From Dendrobium chrysotoxum (lineage: Eukaryota > Streptophyta > Magnoliopsida > Asparagales > Orchidaceae): a stretch of DNA of 64,000 bases. Position numbers and translations under genes: made by a program. Location of the stretch: contig CM034298.1 in NCBI GenBank assembly GCA_019925795.1, forward strand, positions 51,610,365-51,674,364, read 5' to 3'. This document shows positions 1 through 12,044 of the stretch, in pieces; the first letter of the stretch is position 1; each line of letters starts with the position of its first letter. The notes below the pieces were generated by a model. The model saw nothing but the letters and a program-made list of their open reading frames with translations. It ran no database searches and was not told the DNA's origin.

Positions 1-254
1 ACACTTCATCATCATTAGATTTTTTGTCATGTTATTCCCTAATTCTATTATATTCTGGGCAATATACTTCTCTTTCTTTTTTATCTCATATATATGTAGT
101 TCTCTGATTAATTTTTTATTCATATGTTAGTGGTCCAATTAACATGTCAATAGAATAAGCAGATGACTTCTCATATTAAAAAATGGTAGTAACATTGGCA
201 ATATAGTTTTCTTATTTAAGTGCAATTTTTTTATTACCTCAAATTTAATTGTTC

Positions 255-1692
<1,438 letters not shown>

Positions 1693-1702
1693 TAATATAT
1701 AA
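1693..1702 (+). promoter_or_regulatory. Candidate TATA box of the pectinesterase gene
   Basis: An AATATATAA-type run lies about 155 bp upstream of the ATG at 1857, which would leave a 5' UTR of roughly 125 nt. The region is generally AT-rich, so this is only a plausible candidate. Confidence 0.3.
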
Positions 1703-1856
1703 TTCATCAAAATATTCCCACATCAAATTTTCTCTAACGTCACGATATATCAAACAAATTACTCAAACGTTAACTTCTTACAAATACGTGAACTTATTAA
1801 ATTCTCTCCTCCCAAACCCAACTAATTCCATATCTTCTTCCACCACAGCTCCCCCA

Positions 1857-2739
1857 ATGCATCATCCTCTTCTCTACCTCTTCTTCTCCTTCTCCTTCTT
1901 CTTTTTCATCCTCCCCACCACCTCCTCCCCCTCTCCAGAACTCATCCAAGCGTGCAAGTCCTCCCGTTTCCCCGACTCATGTTCCCAACGCCTCTCTTCC
2001 ACCCTTCCTTCCCTCCCCCCTTCCCCCTCCGCTTCCACCATCATCCTGTCCGTCTTCAACTCCTCCCTCCACGACATCCCAACCGCCATCTCCATCACCC
2101 ATTCCATCCTCGCCAACTCCCCCACCGCCTCCAACCTCTCCTCCGCCGCCCACAATTGCCTCGAAGTGCTCCCCTACTCCTTCCGCCGCCTCTCCGCCGT
2201 CTCCAATATCTCCTCCGCCGACGCCCGGTACTGGGCCGCCGCCGCCCAACAGTACCAATCCGGCTGCTCATCTACCCTTCAAGCCGCCAAAACCTCCGCC
2301 TTCATCGCCGAACTCGCCAACCGAACATCCGACGGCCTCGCCATGCTCGCCGCGCTTCAGCGCTATGGCACCAACATGACCCTTTGGGCCCCAGCCCAGA
2401 CTGAGCGCGATGGCTACTGGGGCCCGCCGACTTCGTCGGAGTCTTATGACGGCAGCCGCGGGGTGCCGAAGGAGATGGCGGTGAATCTTACAGTGTGTGG
2501 AGAAGGGGACTGGTGTGATCACCGGACGGTACAGGAAGCGGTGGATGACGCGCCGGAGAATGTCACCGGCGAGTGGTTCGTCATCCGGATCGGAAAAGGA
2601 GTGTACGATGAGATAGTAAGAGTACCGTTCGAGAAGACAAATTTGGTATTTTTGGGGGATGGCATGGGCAGAACCGTCATTACGGGAAATCTTAGCGTCG
2701 GTGTGCCTGGCATCTCCACGTACACCTCTGCTACAGTCG
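1857..2739 (+). CDS. Pectinesterase/pectinesterase inhibitor, exon 1 (signal peptide, PMEI domain, start of PME domain)
   Basis: First exon of a type-I (group 2) pectin methylesterase, which removes methyl esters from homogalacturonan in the cell wall. The start is the ATG at 1857. The frame is open further upstream to 1788, but that codon is GTG, not usable as a normal plant start. From 1857 the protein opens with a strongly hydrophobic stretch (residues 4-20, many Leu and Phe), a good signal peptide. Residues about 28-180 form the PMEI-like pro-domain with its four Cys (C33, C42, C101, C137). The PME domain begins near residue 210 (AVNLTVCGEGDW). No RRLL-type processing motif is visible between the two domains. 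The exon ends with one base of a split codon at a good donor (G|GTAAGT, 2740). Wording and order resemble the PME51/PME64 type of Arabidopsis; that subgroup is an inference. Confidence 0.9.
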
Positions 2740-3040
2740 GTAAGTGATGATAGCCTCAAAATTCTTTCTTTCTTGTTTTTTTTTTACAGTAAATATATAT
2801 ATTTTTCACTTTGAAATTTAATTCGCTTAACACTATTCACACAAAAAAAATATTGAAGATTTATTTGGGATAACTTATTATTTTTAGATCGTAATCATAA
2901 TTTTATTTGACTATTATTTTTCACTGCTATCAAGATATTTTTGTACAAGTTATTTTTTGTAGCAGCTTTCAAAAAAAAATATTTTTCTCATAATAGTTTT
3001 ACAATCACTTTTACAAAAATCTATAATAGTCTTAAATAGG

Positions 3041-3198
3041 AGAAAATATTTTGTGCGGGATCTCTTCCGGAGGTGAATCAGGACGAGTCATATCACTTTT
3101 TTGCTGTGTACAGATATTTGTACCGATGTGTACTAGGTGACATAGCACAATCTAATTCATCTCGGGATGGTCTAATGACCACATAGAATAATTTCCCC
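3041..3198. mobile_element. Mutator-like MITE, family M1 copy 1
   Basis: A 158-bp foldback element in the pectinesterase intron. It is flanked by a perfect direct repeat TTAAATAGG (3032-3040 and 3199-3207), the 9-bp size expected for Mutator-like elements. Ends read inward as AGAAAATATTTTGTGCGG and, from the right, GGGGAAATTATTCTATG. It is related to copies at 7026-7189 and 63682-63847. Confidence 0.75.
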
Positions 3199-3774
3199 TT
3201 AAATAGGCCGTTAGTCCATCGACTATACAAAATTGATAAAAAATGATCCCTTATATTGTCATTGTGATATAAAATTAATCTCAATTATGTTCCTTGACTT
3301 ATAAATTTGATCACAATGTAAAACCAAATGGACCATTTTTTATCAATTTTTTATAATTAGGGACTAAATTAGAGTTACATGATAATGCAGGATTAAATAG
3401 GGACAATTTTTACAGTCAAATGCACCTTAATTCTAACTAAGCTGCCTTATTTGCGAGAAGTCTGGTTAATTTATATTGTTTATGAACGATTAATTATCAA
3501 GAAAAATAAATATTAAAAGATATTCTAATATACGTTGTGTTAGCATGCATTTGTCTTGAATTTGCATTGAGATTAGTGCTCAGATATGATATGATGAGGA
3601 ACATTAATCTCAGCACAAATTCAAAAATAGTCAAACAAATTTTGACATAAAATAATAGGCAAAGATAAAATGATAGAGATAGAAAAATAAATGATATAAG
3701 TACATTAAAAATTAGCAATGTGATACTTTGAGAAGATATTAGTAGCATATTTGGGCTGTCTCTATTGTTATTTA

Positions 3775-3861
3775 GGTTTCATTTGGGACAGCTTTTTTAC
3801 TATTTTTTAAATCAATTTATTTGCTTTAAAAATTAGTAACAAAGTTATTCCAAATGAACTC
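3775..3861. mobile_element. Tourist-like MITE, family T copy
   Basis: An 87-bp imperfect palindrome. Its ends are GGTTTCATTTGGGACAGC and the complement of TTATTCCAAATGAACT. It is flanked by TTA on both sides, the 3-bp TWA target duplication of PIF/Harbinger MITEs. Confidence 0.7.
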
Positions 3862-3981
3862 TTAATGGGTCAAATTAATTAAATTAAATACTTATTATTA
3901 TGATTTGATATAAAATAAGAAATTTATTCATAAATATTTCTAACCGGCCCAACATCTTTAGGAGTTGAACCCTTCACCACG

Positions 3982-4218
3982 AGAGATTATTAGGTGCGGA
4001 GATCGGACGCAGAGAAGTGTTCGGTTTTGTCTCTGTGAACAGTTAAAGAGCAATGGTTAACAGTAAAAGCGCAATTAAAATTAATAAAATTTTACTGTTC
4101 ACAGAGACAAACAGAGACAAACTGAACGGTTAAAGCGTGGTTTTATCTCTTTTTTACTATTCACAGAGACAAACTGAACGGTTCTCTGTGTCCGATCTTC
4201 ACACGTAATAATTTCAAT
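3982..4218. mobile_element. Mutator-like MITE, family M2
   Basis: A 237-bp foldback element flanked by a near-perfect 9-bp duplication TTCACCAC(G/A) at 3973-3981 and 4219-4227. The terminal arms share ATTATTA-GTG-G-AGATCGGAC. The block CACAGAGACAAACTGAACGG recurs inside. Its ends resemble family M1, but the interior differs. Confidence 0.75.
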
Positions 4219-4770
4219 TTCACCACATACTTCATGAGAGGGAGACATAATCACATGAGTGCTCAGGGGGACATTGTCACATGTGTACTGATTCATGAAT
4301 TTTAGAAAATTAGAATACTTACCATAATATATTTGTGTACTTTTAAATTTATAGGTTAAAATGAATAAAATGTTTATATCAATTTAGTAAGGATATTAAC
4401 TTGATATTTATTCTAGATTAAATATTACTTTTTTTTTCTTTTACAAAATCTCTTTTTAAGTCTTTTTTATTGCTATTAGGGAAATTGGCTTAAAACTTGA
4501 GATTTATTTAAAATTGGCACGTTTATCATTCAAAATAAGATTAAAAATATCACTTTTGACGGGTTATATTTGAGTTAAATAGGCTTTGTTGGTATTAAAA
4601 AAAAATTACATGATCGATGTGATAAATGAATTAAGCTGGTGGGATTCGAGTCAAAAATTTTGAGCAAATTAATAAATGGCTAGGATTCGAGTCAAATATA
4701 TTTAAGTCAATAAAAACAAAATTCAACCCACTAATCTGTATTAACACCTTTAGTTTTCATAAATAGTACT

Positions 4771-5337
4771 TAAGGGTGTCAATATTTGACACGACATGAA
4801 AACCCGACCCGAAAAACCCGACTCGAACCCGACCCGAGTTCAAAACGGGTCGGGTTCGGGTTCAGAAATTCGACCCGTTTGAAAAACGGGTCGGGTTCGG
4901 GTTGACCCGATGGGTTGCCGGGTCAACCCGAAAACCTGTTTAGAGCTCTGCCCGCACGCTCTGCCCCGCGCGCATCCGCGAACGCCAGCGCGCCCGCGCG
5001 CCTGCGCCCTCGCCCAGGCTCACCCGCGCTCGCCCGCGCCCGCGCACGCTTGCGCCCGCGCTCGCCTGCGCCTGCGCTCGCCCGCACCCGCGCGCTCGCC
5101 CGCACCCGCCCCAGGCTCGCCGGCCCGCCCTGCCCGCGCGCTCGCCCGTGCGCGTCCGCCTGCGCGTCCGCCTTCGCGACCCGGGTCGGGTCGACCCGCC
5201 AACCCGACGGGTCGGGTCCGGGTCTGGTTTTCTGACCTGTTTCCCTACCCGGGTCGGGTTAGGGTCAACCCATTTAGGCTGCGGGTCATTGCGGGTTCGA
5301 CCCGAACCCGACCCGAAACCCGATTTTGACACCCCTA
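4771..5337. mobile_element. hAT-type MITE with GC-rich interior
   Basis: A 567-bp element bounded by inverted termini TAAGGGTGTCAA and TTGACACCCCTA (one mismatch) and by a perfect 8-bp target duplication ATAGTACT (4763-4770 and 5338-5345). Both features fit the hAT superfamily. The subterminal parts repeat CCCGACCCG and its complement. The middle (about 4940-5180) is an extreme CG-rich tract of GCGCTCGCCCGC-like units. Several long open frames cross it on both strands, but they are low-complexity Arg/Ala/Pro by-products and not genes. Confidence 0.85.
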
Positions 5338-5451
5338 ATAGTACTAATGTTGGATGATTTAAAATTCGAAAGAAATTTTGCTTAATAATATTCTAACATA
5401 TTTTGCATCAAAATGGGCTTCAAAAACTTTGAATTTGTATTAAGATTAGTG

Positions 5452-5453
<2 letters not shown>

Positions 5454-5526
<73 letters not shown>
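5454..5526. repeat. (TA)n microsatellite
   Basis: About 36 uninterrupted TA units inside the pectinesterase intron. Confidence 0.95.
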
Positions 5527-5530
<4 letters not shown>

Positions 5531-5972
5531 CTAAGACTTATGAAGCCCTTCTTATTTTTTTCCTTTAAAATTCTTGGGTACCATATGCTTAAATTAAATG
5601 GTCAATCAATAGTAATAAATAAAATTCCCCTAAATTAAAAAAAAAAGGAACAATAGAAATTTCACATTTGAGTAACAACAAATAAATATTTTAAAATTAG
5701 TAGGATGAGAAAAAAATTTAAAAAAATAAAAAAAATATAACCGGCCCCACTTGTTTTTGGCCTTTTGATATGCAAACAAACGCCCTTGTGCTGGCCACGT
5801 GCACCAGAAATATTCTCTCAATAATCAATTTATTTGAAACTCTATGGAATTTTTTTATTTACTCATATGCCACTGAACAAAATTTCAAACCCTATAAATT
5901 AAAACATTAATCTAATTATTCTTGTCATTACTAGTTCTTTTATGAGCAAAATCCACGTTATTCGACAATTAA

Positions 5973-6318
5973 GATTTCATTTGGGATGACTTTCTTACTG
6001 CTTCTTAAAATAATTTTTAGTACAAAAGTTTTAATTTTTATATTAAAAAGCTGTTTTAAGAAGCAGTAAGAAATCAATCATTTGGGACAGCTTTCTTACT
6101 ATTTTCTAAAACAACTTTTTAATATAAATTTTTTTTGAAAAAGATTTTTTTTACTAGAAATCTGCTTTAGAATGCTATCCCAAATTAAGGTTTTGTTTGT
6201 GACGGCTTTCTTACTGTTTTCTGAATTAGTTTTCTAGTATAAGTTTTTTTAGTTTAAAAAATTTTTGTACTAAAAAAATGCTTTAAAAAATATAAAAAAA
6301 GTTATCTCAAACAAAGCC
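5973..6318. mobile_element. Cluster of three Tourist-like MITEs (family T)
   Basis: Three copies follow head to tail: 5973-about 6078, about 6079-6185 and 6189-6318. Each has the TTTGGGA-[GC]-GCTTTCTTACTG left arm and a matching right arm ending in (T)CCCAAA or CTCAAACAAAGCC. The third is cleanly flanked by TAA (6186-6188 and 6319-6321). The first two run into each other, and the first has lost its right end. Confidence 0.7.
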
Positions 6319-6699
6319 TAAATATAATTTGACAAATCAAAATTATGACAAAATTACTTCTTATAGAATTTTTTTATGAGTTCTATTAGTATTATGGTTT
6401 TAGTACTTTTTCATTAAAAAATAATATAGTTAAAATATCTTTTAGTTATATATATATATATATATATATTAATTTGAGATGTTTTTTTAATAGGTGCAAG
6501 TCTTCATGATTTATTATTCTTCTTAATTAAAAAAGATTGCTCAATGAAGACTAATCCATAAGATTTTTGAAGATTTATTGTGATGAATTCTTGTAAGTTT
6601 AGACTACAAGATATAGTCTCATGGTTCTTCAAAAGATTGCTCAAAAGAGTTGGCACGGGAATGATGATAAACCTCATCTTGATTCAATGATTTAAACAT

Positions 6700-6826
6700 T
6701 TCTAGCCAATTAGCTTTCTTACTGCTTTCTAAAATAGTTTCGAGTATAAAAATTTATTAAACTAAAAAATTTTATATTAGAAAATTTCTTTAAAAAGCAG
6801 TAAGAAAATTGTCCCAAATGAAACCT
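6700..6826. mobile_element. Tourist-like MITE, family T copy
   Basis: The palindrome AGCTTTCTTACTGCTTTCTA...GCAGTAAGAAAATTGTCCCA is followed by AATGAAACCT and TAA. The extreme left end is eroded, so the start is approximate. Confidence 0.6.
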
Positions 6827-7025
6827 TAATTATATATCATACCATAGCCATAACTACTAAGCTCAAAGTGACTTCTCACACAAATAATGATGTTGGATTT
6901 TAAAAGTGATTGATATAAATATCATGTTGGCTACTTTTCTAACCTTTGAATTGACATCCTTAGCAAGCTTAAGCTGAAGGGAAGATATGTAGCTTTTAAA
7001 GCGATTAGATTATTCTTTTTTTGGG

Positions 7026-7189
7026 CCAAAATTAATTTGTGCGGTCATCGGATACCGTCTGGAGGCCAATCAGGACGCACCACGTCACCAATACGCTTTA
7101 AATCATTACTGTGTACCACCGTGTATAGGGTGACGTGGTGCGCCCTGATTGGCCTCCAGACGGTCCGGTGACCATACGTATCATCTCTT
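7026..7189. mobile_element. Mutator-like MITE, family M1 copy 2
   Basis: A 164-bp hairpin element with long, well-matched arms (CCGTCTGGAGGCCAATCAGG and its complement near 7145-7165, and ACCACGTCACC against GGTGACGTGGT). It is flanked by near-identical 9-mers TTTTTTGGG (7017-7025) and CTTTTTGGG (7190-7198). Confidence 0.72.
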
Positions 7190-8162
7190 CTTTTTGGGAG
7201 CTTTTAATTGGATGCATTGAATTGGCTCATTTGAAAATAATTATGGCCGAGAAGTTACTTTTAAAAATTTTCTCATGACTTCTAAAAGAATAATATGGAG
7301 AAAGTACTTAGTCAATCATAGTATTCTTGTGACCTCTAAAATAACAAAGATGTGTATTGCTCACATGAAATATTTAATCAAATGAATGTGAAGATCATAT
7401 CTCCCAATTATTAGTCTCATATTATTGATGGGTCCATGTAAAAGACAAAGTATCACATGTTCCTTCTCAACATATAAATCATTTTAGTGGCACAATGAAT
7501 TTTTTAGATGTTCGAATATATCAAATAAAATCTTCTTTAGTGACAAATATGTATCTTTTGGTATGCTCTAAACTTATTCATGACAAACTTATCAACTCAT
7601 TAAAATTTAATTTGGAGAATTACCAGCGTAACATTCAAAATTCAATCGTTTATATATTTAACATCTAGATTTAAGTACTATTTATTTCATGTTCTACCTT
7701 CCTTAACATCATTAACGACGAAACCCTAGACCATGATGAAGATCATGGCAGATTGGGGATGAGAACGGCACGATGGAGATCTTGTAGGGAAGGCGAAACC
7801 CTAAATTTGATATTTTTTTAATTAATATCAAATTTTAAAAAAACAATGAAAACATAAAAGCATTATTTTGCATTTCTCCTAATAATTCATGTAATTTAAT
7901 ATTTTATATGACATTATTTTGCATTTTTGTGAAAATACAAAATCATTTAACATTTTTATTAAAAAAAATTTAAGATTAATTTGCAATCATGTCCCTTCAT
8001 AAATTAAATTTATATTAAGCTTCTTTAACACCCTATTCTTTTTTAAAATTCTCCCTAATTTAATTCCATTATGACAACTAAAAAAATGCTCAATTTTACA
8101 AAATTATGATCACGTTTATATTGTTCTAACTCCACATAGTTAAAAATTATGATCTGGCCCAG

Positions 8163-8851
8163 CCGTCGCCGGCGACGGGTTCATGGCGCGCGACCTCACA
8201 ATCCGCAACACGGCCGGCCCGGAGTCCCATCAAGCCGTCGCCTTCCGCTCCTCAGCCGACCACACGGTCCTCGACACCGTCGAAATCTCCGGCCACCAAG
8301 ACACTCTCTACCCCCATTCCCTCCGCCAGTTCTACAGATCCTGCGTCATCTCCGGCACTGTCGACTTCATCTTCGGTAACGCCGCCGCCGTCTTCGAAGA
8401 CTGCCTACTCCTTATCCTGCCCCGCCAGCTCAACCCAACGGGCATCGAGACCGATACCATTACGGCCCATGGTCGGGCCGACCCGGCCCAACCCACGGGG
8501 TTCGTGTTCCGTCGGTGCGTGGTGAATGGGAGCGCGGAGTACTGGACGGGCTACACGGGCAATCCTGCGGTGCACCGGGTCTATCTGGGAAGGCCATGGA
8601 AGGAGTATTCGAGGACGGTTTTTGTGGAGAGTTATTTGGAGGGGATTGTTAGACCGGAGGGGTGGACGGGTTGGGCCGGGGATTTCGGGCTCAGTACGCT
8701 TTATTATGGGGAGTATAGGAGTGGTGGGCCCGGAGCCAATGCTGGGTCGAGGGTGACGTGGAGTGACCAGATACCGGCGGTGCATGTGGGTGTGTATTCG
8801 GTGGATAATTTTATTCAGGGAGATCGGTGGATTCCGCAAGTAGATCTGTGA
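8163..8851 (+). CDS. Pectinesterase/pectinesterase inhibitor, exon 2 (catalytic PME domain, C-terminus)
   Basis: Second and last exon, 689 nt, completing a 523-residue protein with stop TGA at 8849-8851. It encodes the right-handed beta-helix core of carbohydrate esterase family 8. The expected active-site blocks are all present and in order: HQAVAFR (Q318), GHQDTLY (Q340, D341 as acid/base), VDFIFGN (D362 as nucleophile) and LGRPWKEYSRT (R438, W440 binding the substrate). The C-terminus ends with the usual YSVDNFIQGDRW block. No frameshift or premature stop is seen, so the gene looks functional. GC content is very high compared with the intron, as in many monocot genes. The product is expected to be secreted to the wall and to work with other PMEs and polygalacturonases on pectin. 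Confidence 0.93.
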
Positions 8852-9190
8852 AGATAGGCATTGCTGATGTCTGAATAACATTTGATGAGAAAAATATTTA
8901 TGTATTTTATATATTTTATGACATTTATAGTATTGTTAAAGATAAAAAAAATTAAGATATTTATATTAAATTTGTATGAGTTGAAACTATAATTTTAATA
9001 TAATTTTTCAATTGAAATTACAAGATTAAAAAAAAAAAGATGATATTTACCTGTCTTTTTAAAATAATACTTAAAATTTAAAAACATTTGTATAAAATAT
9101 AAATGACATAATATTATAATTATTGTGTGTCAAAAGATTTGAGGAGGTAAAGTCAAAAGTTTATTAACTTAGCATTGGATGAAAATCCAT
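8852..9190. other. 3' flank of the pectinesterase gene
   Basis: AT-rich sequence with no further coding signal. It should contain the 3' UTR and polyadenylation site, but no single signal stands out. Confidence 0.4.
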
Positions 9191-9199
9191 CAAACATAT

Positions 9200-9760
9200 A
9201 TATAAAGAGGCAGTAGTTCAATATAATAATTGGGTGCTAGCCCAATCGTGGTAGTCAAGTGATGGTCTGACAGCTGTGTTTGAGAGGAACTGAGATTCTT
9301 GAAGCATTTGAGCTCTCTGAAAACTTAAGCTAAGGTCCAAGCTGCCTCATGTAGATAATGAGAGTCTATTTATAAATTTTTAAGAGTAACATGTCTTATA
9401 AATACAGCTAAAATTCAAAACACCCTATCAATCAACTCATATTGATTTCCTTAATCATGAGCCATTCTTTTAGCCTTTTAAGTGACTTATTGATGTCAAA
9501 ACTATGAGTTCTTAGGCTTGTTATATTCTTCTTATCCAGATGCCTGATTTGACTATAAGCATGCAAGATTTGCATATTGTTGGTCCTTCAGTTAATGTCC
9601 CAAAGTTTCTTGTTACGATTCAAGTGTTCCATTTGGGTTCATTTGAATTTAATTGAATCACTTTTTGTGTCATTTGTCCCACCTTTTTGAGACATTTAAT
9701 TTGATTATAAGCTCCAAGTGTAATTGTTAAATTCACCAACAAAGATGCCTAGTCACCAAA
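9200..9760. mobile_element. Decayed LTR fragment related to the 25-32 kb gypsy element
   Basis: Several blocks match the LTRs at 25-32 kb in the same order: a CTATTTATAAATTTTTAAGAG stretch near 9370, CATTTGGGTTCATTTGAATT near 9633, and TTTTTGAGACATTTAATTTG near 9686 followed by ATTATAAGCTCC. Strong divergence suggests an old solo or broken LTR. Ends were not found. Confidence 0.5.
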
Positions 9761-9953
9761 GTTATTCATTAAAAGAAAGGTATTTCTCAAGTTATTACAC
9801 TGATAGAATTCATAAGAGAACTTCGCCTAAGTTAGGTTACTCACATTGAGTTCTTCTCAATTTGACTAGACTCAATAAGACTCAGCTTGCTACATGATTA
9901 GCTATACTACCCAATTAATGAAGATGAGCAGCGTACAAGGCAAAAAAGATTAA

Positions 9954-10155
9954 GTGTCCGTCTGGGACAGATGCAATTTTTTGTACAGGTTGTTTTAAAG
10001 CTATTGTGAAGAAAGTAGTTTTTTTTAAAGCTGCTGTAGAAATCATTTTTCTAGCATAAAAAATTATTGAAAGTAGTAAAAAAACAATGGTGAGGAAAAA
10101 AATGTGGTTATGATCTGAAAAGTAAAACATTAAGAAAGCTATTCCAAATAAAGTC
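9954..10155. mobile_element. Tourist-like MITE, longer variant
   Basis: A 202-bp element between TAA (9951-9953) and TAA (10156-10158). Its left end GTGTCCGTCTGGGACAG and right end CTATTCCAAATAAAGTC are inverted relatives. The right TAA is also the left TAA of the next MITE. Confidence 0.65.
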
Positions 10156-10158
10156 TAA

Positions 10159-10277
10159 GGCTTCGTTTGGGACGGCTTTCTTACTGTTTCTTAAAACAAC
10201 TTTCTAGTACAAAAAATTTAATTTTGTATTAGAAAGCTGCTTTAAGAAACAGTAAGAAAGCCATCCCAAATGAAGCC
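10159..10277. mobile_element. Tourist-like MITE, family T, best-preserved copy
   Basis: A 119-bp, almost perfect palindrome flanked by TAA on both sides. The arms are GGCTTCGTTTGGGACGGCTT and the near-exact complement of AAGCCATCCCAAATGAAGCC. A good reference copy for the family in this window. Confidence 0.85.
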
Positions 10278-10280
10278 TAA

Positions 10281-11999
10281 GTTCTGTATAAAACTTGATA
10301 GTTAACTCCATCATCATTAGGTATGTCGACAACATCTAACACTTAGATGATCACAAAGCACCAAGTCGAGTAAAATGAACTTAAAACTCTTCTTCGAATG
10401 TAGTGCTTCTCTTCAGCCAAACGCAACGCTTCTAATCTTTTATCTTGAGTTGAATGCAAAGCTCTTGGCATTCAATATTTAAGCGCAGTCCTCTCTCGAG
10501 CCTTATCATAGGAGCTTCTACTAGCTCACCCTATAAATCTTTGTTAGAAGCCTTATATAGGTGTGAGTTCATATTTGCATGCATGCATACTCTTTCATAT
10601 TTGAAAATTGGATCGGGCATATTGAATCAAAAGAATGAGAGGTTAAGGGTTCAAATGTTCAACTAAGGGTGAAGCAAGATTGAACTGGATGAGATTATAA
10701 ATATTAAAATTCCTTAAATTGACCTAAATGAGATAATAATGATGAAATATATATTCTAAATCGGGTTTATTCACCACCAAATGGTTTGAATATGATTTTT
10801 AATCAAAATTTTGATGTTTTATACGATATTCAAATTCAAATAGCAATGATATTTGATTTAAACGTATAATACATATAAATCTTGAGGTTATGGCTTCTAA
10901 ATCTTTTACTATAACTATTTGGTCAAAATCAAAAAGTCAGAAATTGATCCATATTAGAATCAATCAGTTACTAAAAATTGGATCGGTTCAATGATTTTTT
11001 GTTCAACTGAGTTCTAGTCAATTCTGTGTTGAAACTTTTTACGTACTAGATAGAACTAGTTGGAGTACTAGTTCACGAATGAGCCGGTAGGACCTACCGA
11101 TTAGATCTGATTTTTAAACTATGTTTGCGAGTAAGTAGATCTATCTTTTATTGTGTTTAAATCTTTTGTAAAGTGACATGCATGGCTTACTCTTTCTTAG
11201 AACCTCTATCTCACCCTTTAGATCCCTATGCACAATTATGTTTGTGTTACATTATTTATTAATTCATGTGCTTGTGTAGTATGTCTTGAATTGGAAAAGC
11301 CACATACCAATTCACTCCCTCTAGTATTATGCCATAAACATACAAAAATTTAGTAAAGGATATAATAAAGGCCTTCAAGTGAATACAAAAGAATTTATCT
11401 AAGTTCTAACTGCATTTCTCAGCGTCAAGGGTCTGCAACAATACTAGTAGGTACAATTGGCTAAGAAATTGGCATATTTTATTAAAAAAACATTTGGCAG
11501 AAATTTTGATTAAGTTAAAAAACATCTTTAGTAAATTTGTATAATATTCAAGGGCCATTGAAAATCATCTTGATAGGGCACAAACCTCGAGGCATTCTAC
11601 TTAGAAACTTCCAAAATTAAATTTAGGACCATCCGAACACTGATTCTAGAAATTTATAGTCAAACTAAACGCCTTGACGTGACAAACCCACAATTCCAAA
11701 AGTAGTCAAATCGGACACTGAATAAACCTAGATCGAGCACGGAAAGTACAATTGAAACTTCATATCATTCATTGGATGACCAAACGATATTTAAATGTTA
11801 TATTCTTATAGTCAAATCGAGTCTCGCCGAAAAAAATCTAATGAGTTAAAGATCGTTTAATCCTGACATCATTAAGGCACATAAACAGTGAAAGAATAGT
11901 CTATAATCGAGTGAATCAATATGGGCTCTATTTTTACTGGGCATGCCTCTTGAAAATCTATAACTAGACCTAAACTCTCTACATGGTGGGAGGGACATG
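10281..11999. other. No gene or element recognised
   Basis: AT-rich sequence with only short, unsupported open frames. Probably degraded repeat DNA. Confidence 0.4.
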
Positions 12000-12044
12000 A
12001 AGCTCGGATCTAAAACTTAAAATTTGGCTTGAGATTCAAGATAG

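Larger units (their letters stand above)
2740..8162 (+). other. Intron of the pectinesterase gene (5,423 bp, phase 1)
   Basis: The donor GTAAGT at 2740 is strong. The acceptor GGCCCAG ending at 8162 has a weak pyrimidine tract, but joining the two sites restores the family sequence exactly across the junction (TSATV, split Ala codon, VAGDGFMARDL). The intron carries at least nine MITEs, a long TA repeat and a GC-rich hAT-like element, listed separately. The AT-rich remainder (notably 2740-3030, 4230-4760, 5527-5970, 6320-6700 and 7200-8140) shows nothing recognisable. Confidence 0.88.

Noticed and set aside
1874..2759. Open frames antisense to, or out of frame with, pectinesterase exon 1
   Set aside because: Shadows of a GC-rich coding exon. 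The + strand frame from 1857 matches the PME family throughout.
4910..5335. Arg/Ala/Pro-rich frames on both strands as genes
   Set aside because: They arise from the CG-rich low-complexity core of a hAT-type MITE with a clear TSD.
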